A stretch of DNA of 7,102 nucleotides. It comes from G020348385 sp964580235 (GTDB taxonomy: Bacteria > Acidobacteriota > Aminicenantia > Aminicenantales > Aminicenantaceae). The stretch spans positions 1 to 7,102 of the forward strand of contig CAZOJY010000151.1 of the NCBI GenBank assembly GCA_964580235.1. The letters are read 5' to 3'. Below the pieces are notes generated by a model, which saw only the letters and a program-made list of their open reading frames with translations, did not search any database and had not been told where the DNA came from. Shown in pieces: positions 4,201 through 7,102 of this stretch. Numbering within the stretch: the first letter of the stretch is position 1; each line of letters begins with the position of its first letter. The position numbers and the translations under genes are program-made.

Positions 4201-7102
4201 ATGCTAAGATTGGAACATATTATATCGATCTGGACAAAATCGCTTTGTGTAATATTATGTCTAATGTTTCTGGTGACTGGTATTGTTTACCCCCAATCAG
4301 AATCAGAGCCGAACAACAGCCGCGAGGAAGCAAACGAGCTGCGCCTCGGGGAAAGTATCGAAGGTCTGTTTCAGAATACATACGATTCAGACTGGTTCAA
4401 GCTCGTTATCAGTGAATCCGGAAAAAACATCGTCCGGATCGACCTTTCCGGAGTGCCAGAAGTCGGAACTTATATCGAAGTTTATGATGAGAAAGGGGAA
4501 TATTTGAAACGTGCCGATACGGGTTATGAAGGTGATCCAGAAGAGATGATCAATTTCGGTGTAACAGAAGGTGTCTATTATATACTCGCCTACGGGAGCG
4601 AAAAAAACGAAACGGATAAATACAAGCTCAGCACCAAGCTGATCGGCCCCTGGAAGGAAGGGCAGGAATTTGAACCGAACGACGACCGTGATCACGCAAA
4701 CGAACTTCACCTTGGCGCAAGTATCGAAGGATTATTTCAGAACCCGAGCGACTATGACTGGTACAAGCTCGTCATCAGTGAATCCGGTAAGAATATCATT
4801 CGACTTGACCTAAGTGGAGTGCCAGGAGTCGAAACTTATTTTGAAATCTATGATGAAGATGGCAACCGTTTAAAAGCTGCGGATTCAGTATATGGGGGTG
4901 AACCGGAAGAAGTGGTCAATTTTGGGGTGACTGAAGGTGTCTATTATATCAATGTTGCCGGGACCGAAAAGAACGAAAAGGATAAATACAGGTTCAACAC
5001 CAAGCTGATCGGCCCCAGGCAGGAAGGCCAGGAATTCGAGCCGAACGATGACCTCGAGAACGCAAACGAACTTAAATTTGAACAAGTGATTAAAGGGTAC
5101 GCAAATCCTCACCAAGACATCGACTGGTTTACGATAACAGTGCCGGATCCAGGTCCAGCCATATGGGTAGTTGAGCTATCTGCTGTTCCTCAGGTGGATT
5201 TTCATATCGACTTGTTCGATGTCGATGGGAATCGACTGAAAAGGGCAAGTATAACGGAGGAAAATGATAATGAGATGCTTGTAAGAATGAAGGTTGTCCC
5301 TGGCAAGTACTACATCACCGTCAACAGCACAGGAGGCAACACGGATGTCCCATACACGCTGAAGTCGGCTGAATACGCCAAACCACCTGCAACACCCGAG
5401 GAAATAAACGAATCACTCACCAGGGCCTTGGATTACCTAGCCCAAGAGCAAACCAAAGAGGGATATTGGTCTGATAAATATGGGGGAAATCCCGGCATCG
5501 CAGGACTCGCCTTGATGGCATTTGTCGGCGCGGATTGTGTCTCGAAGGACTACACGAGCAACATCACAAAAACAATTGAATTGTTCAAACGCCAATATCA
5601 CCCTTCTTCCGGTTATGAACCAGGATCTCAAGAGCACGCATTAAAGGGAGGACTGCTCAGCCGGGCCAATTCTGGGTATGATATGTATGAACAGGGTATC
5701 GCCACATTGGCTTTGATCGAAGCTATTGTTGAACTGGAAGACTCAAGCCTTGAGCCCATCATCGAAGATGCCACTCAACTGATCATTCGAGCACAAAATA
5801 CAGAACATAAGCCAGAGATTCTTGGAGGCCCGGTTAAGGCTGACTCGCCCCATTACGGAGGCTGGCGCTACAGTCCTGACAGCACGGATAGCGACATTTC
5901 GATTACGGGATGGCAAATATTAGCACTCAAAGCAGGACTTATGGCAGGATTTTCTATACCTGAATGGTCATTACAAAAGGCAGCAGACTTCCTAAGAGCG
6001 TGCTATGATAAAGAGGAGCAGGCCTTTACATACACGGTAGGAAGCGGAGAAACAGGTGGCGTGCGAGCTGGAATCGGAGCGCTGGGATTGCAGCTATGCG
6101 GGCATGCCGATGATCCGTTGATCCCTCCAACTTTGCGGTACATGCAGGATAATCCACCCGTCTGGGAATATGAAGATCCTGGCGCAGGCTTTCCTTTTTA
6201 CTACTGGTATTACGCCACCCGCGCCATGTTGAACGCTGGGGATGACGACTGGCGGATCTGGAAAAGATGGATGTGCCGACTCCTCGTGAATAATCAGAAT
6301 GATAACGGGAGTTGGGAGGGTGCTCTGGAAGAAACAGGCATGACAATCTATACAACGGCCATCGGTGCGCTCATGCTGGAATTATGCTGCGGGCATCTAC
6401 CGATCTACATGAGGGAGAGAGTCCCTAGGCCTGGCCAAGTGGAAGTCATGTTCGAACAAGGGGCAGAAAAACAAGCTGCGACTAACGTGGAGCTGATCCT
6501 GGATGCATCCAATTCCATGTGGGGACAGATACAGGGAGTGGCCAAGATCACAATAGCTAAAGATGTTTTGGAACAGATCATTAACGGACTGCCTGATGAA
6601 ATGAACGTGGGATTGCGGCTGTATGGACATCGCTATGGGCTCAACGACCGACGTGCCTGTCAGGATACAGAGCTCAAAGTTCCCATAGCCTCGATCGACA
6701 AAGCAGTGCTGATCGATATCATAAAAAAACTTCAGCCAAAAGGGAAAACCCCATTGGTCTATTCTGTTTTGCAGGCCGGGGATGATTTCAAAGACATCCC
6801 GAACGGCAGCATTATCCTGATCACCGATGGGGTCGAAAGCTGTGACAGGGACATCAACTCGATAGCTCGCGCATTGAAGGAATCAGGAATCGAACTCAAA
6901 CTTCACATCGTAGGGTTCGACATCAAAGAAGCCGAAGCCCGGGCTGAGCTGGAGGCCATCGCTAAATCCACAAAGGGAACCTACCTGGATGCTAAGGATT
7001 CGCAGGAACTGCTCTCTTCCCTTGAGCATACCCTGACGATCGAGTTTGAAATCCTGGATGATGGAGGGCAGGTGAAGGCAAGGGGGACGGTGGGAGGAGA
7101 GC
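4201..7102 (+). CDS. Exported PPC-repeat / alpha-toroid / VWA protein (3' end outside the window)
   Basis: The frame is open for 967 codons to the window edge. Residues 13-30 are hydrophobic with a likely cleavage near 31-33, so the protein is exported. Three PPC-like (bacterial pre-peptidase C-terminal type) beta-sandwich repeats start at Glu36, Glu158 and Glu280, each opening with EPN and containing DWxxL/I and GxYYI. Residues about 400-738 form an alpha/alpha toroid of the prenyltransferase/squalene-oxidase repeat type. It has two QxxxGxW motifs (417-423 and 699-705) and HYGGWRYSPD...SITGWQILALKAG, and it ends with GHLPIYMRER. The cyclase DxDD acid motif is absent (DSDI at 563-566), and so is a GCGEQ thioester, so catalysis is doubtful. 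A VWA domain covers about 762-942. Its metal-binding residues are all present: Asp768, Ser770 and Ser772 (DASNS), Thr850 (GKTP) and Asp876 (ITDG). Cys820 and Cys881 may form a disulfide. A further beta domain seems to begin at about 946. A surface binding or adhesion role is inferred; the ligand is unknown. Confidence 0.88.
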   Translation, partial: MLRLEHIISIWTKSLCVILCLMFLVTGIVYPQSESEPNNSREEANELRLGESIEGLFQNTYDSDWFKLVISESGKNIVRIDLSGVPEVGTYIEVYDEKGEYLKRADTGYEGDPEEMINFGVTEGVYYILAYGSEKNETDKYKLSTKLIGPWKEGQEFEPNDDRDHANELHLGASIEGLFQNPSDYDWYKLVISESGKNIIRLDLSGVPGVETYFEIYDEDGNRLKAADSVYGGEPEEVVNFGVTEGVYYINVAGTEKNEKDKYRFNTKLIGPRQEGQEFEPNDDLENANELKFEQVIKGYANPHQDIDWFTITVPDPGPAIWVVELSAVPQVDFHIDLFDVDGNRLKRASITEENDNEMLVRMKVVPGKYYITVNSTGGNTDVPYTLKSAEYAKPPATPEEINESLTRALDYLAQEQTKEGYWSDKYGGNPGIAGLALMAFVGADCVSKDYTSNITKTIELFKRQYHPSSGYEPGSQEHALKGGLLSRANSGYDMYEQGIATLALIEAIVELEDSSLEPIIEDATQLIIRAQNTEHKPEILGGPVKADSPHYGGWRYSPDSTDSDISITGWQILALKAGLMAGFSIPEWSLQKAADFLRACYDKEEQAFTYTVGSGETGGVRAGIGALGLQLCGHADDPLIPPTLRYMQDNPPVWEYEDPGAGFPFYYWYYATRAMLNAGDDDWRIWKRWMCRLLVNNQNDNGSWEGALEETGMTIYTTAIGALMLELCCGHLPIYMRERVPRPGQVEVMFEQGAEKQAATNVELILDASNSMWGQIQGVAKITIAKDVLEQIINGLPDEMNVGLRLYGHRYGLNDRRACQDTELKVPIASIDKAVLIDIIKKLQPKGKTPLVYSVLQAGDDFKDIPNGSIILITDGVESCDRDINSIARALKESGIELKLHIVGFDIKEAEARAELEAIAKSTKGTYLDAKDSQELLSSLEHTLTIEFEILDDGGQVKARGTVGGE
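4306..5376 (+). repeat. Three tandem PPC-module repeats, 366-base period
   Basis: Units begin at 4306, 4672 and 5038, exactly 366 bases (122 codons) apart. Units 1 and 2 align without gaps over all 122 residues, with about 86 identical by hand count. They also share long DNA matches such as ACCAAGCTGATCGGCCCC near each unit's end. Unit 3 keeps the EPNDD opening, the DW motif and the GKYYI strand but is much more diverged and slightly shorter. The pattern indicates an older third module and a later duplication that produced the first two. Confidence 0.85.

Noticed and set aside
4387..5115. Two minus-strand open frames (4387-4710 and 4885-5115) encoding proteins that resemble each other, both with a FLPGADQLG stretch.
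   Set aside because: They lie antisense to the tandem PPC repeats, and their similarity only mirrors the duplication of the plus-strand modules. They have no independent ribosome sites or family match.
5398..6414. Reading the toroid as a squalene-hopene cyclase or a true thioester (complement-like) domain.
   Set aside because: The DxDD acid motif is replaced by DSDI and no GCGEQ-type thioester motif occurs, so neither enzyme activity nor covalent tethering is supported.
6026..6630. Minus-strand frames opposite the toroid and VWA domains.
   Set aside because: The plus-strand frame there encodes an intact toroid and VWA with conserved motifs, so these are antisense shadows.

Overview
The window looks like accessory DNA from a Gram-negative-type environmental bacterium. 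It carries three co-directional genes for exported proteins, and an unrelated, odd gene fragment reads off the left edge on the minus strand. The lineage cannot be fixed from the sequence. The alpha/alpha-toroid family in the last gene is, from memory, commonest in Planctomycetota and neighbouring groups, and PPC, transglutaminase-like and VWA domains are common there and in Myxococcota/Desulfobacterota-like genomes. By eye the GC content is low-to-mid 40s percent in the first two exported-protein genes and somewhat higher in the third. It is about 57% (hand count) in the first 240 bases.

Layout. (1) Positions 1-345, minus strand: the start of a gene whose first ~28 residues are a textbook short-chain dehydrogenase (SDR) nucleotide-binding start. 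It then changes in frame into a repeat-type sequence I associate with phage or tail structural proteins. This is either a real gene fusion or an assembly chimera. (2) Positions 346-568: an AT-rich divergent spacer with a good sigma70-type promoter (TTGACA, 18 bp, TAAAAT), a small inverted repeat at the expected transcription start and a strong ribosome binding site. (3) Positions 569-1963: a secreted protein of three Ig-like or beta-sandwich modules joined by lysine-rich linkers. (4) Positions 1965-4175: a membrane-anchored or exported transglutaminase-like protein that keeps His and Asp but has Ala where the catalytic Cys should be, plus a large unrecognised C-terminal region with five clustered cysteines. 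(5) Positions 4201-7102, running off the right edge: an exported protein of at least 967 residues with three tandem PPC-like repeats, a squalene-cyclase-like alpha/alpha toroid and a von Willebrand A (VWA) domain with an intact metal site.

The three plus-strand genes are separated by 1 and 25 bases, each has a strong Shine-Dalgarno sequence, and all three begin with export signals. They most likely form one operon making a cell-envelope protein set. The domains point to adhesion, binding or sensing outside the cytoplasm rather than metabolism: beta-sandwich modules, a probably non-catalytic transglutaminase fold, a toroid without the cyclase acid motif or a thioester motif, and a metal-dependent binding VWA. 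The function is not known. The set is superficially reminiscent of complement/alpha-2-macroglobulin parts (toroid plus VWA plus beta-sandwiches), but the evidence is architectural only. No RNA genes, CRISPR arrays, insertion sequences or convincing terminators were seen.
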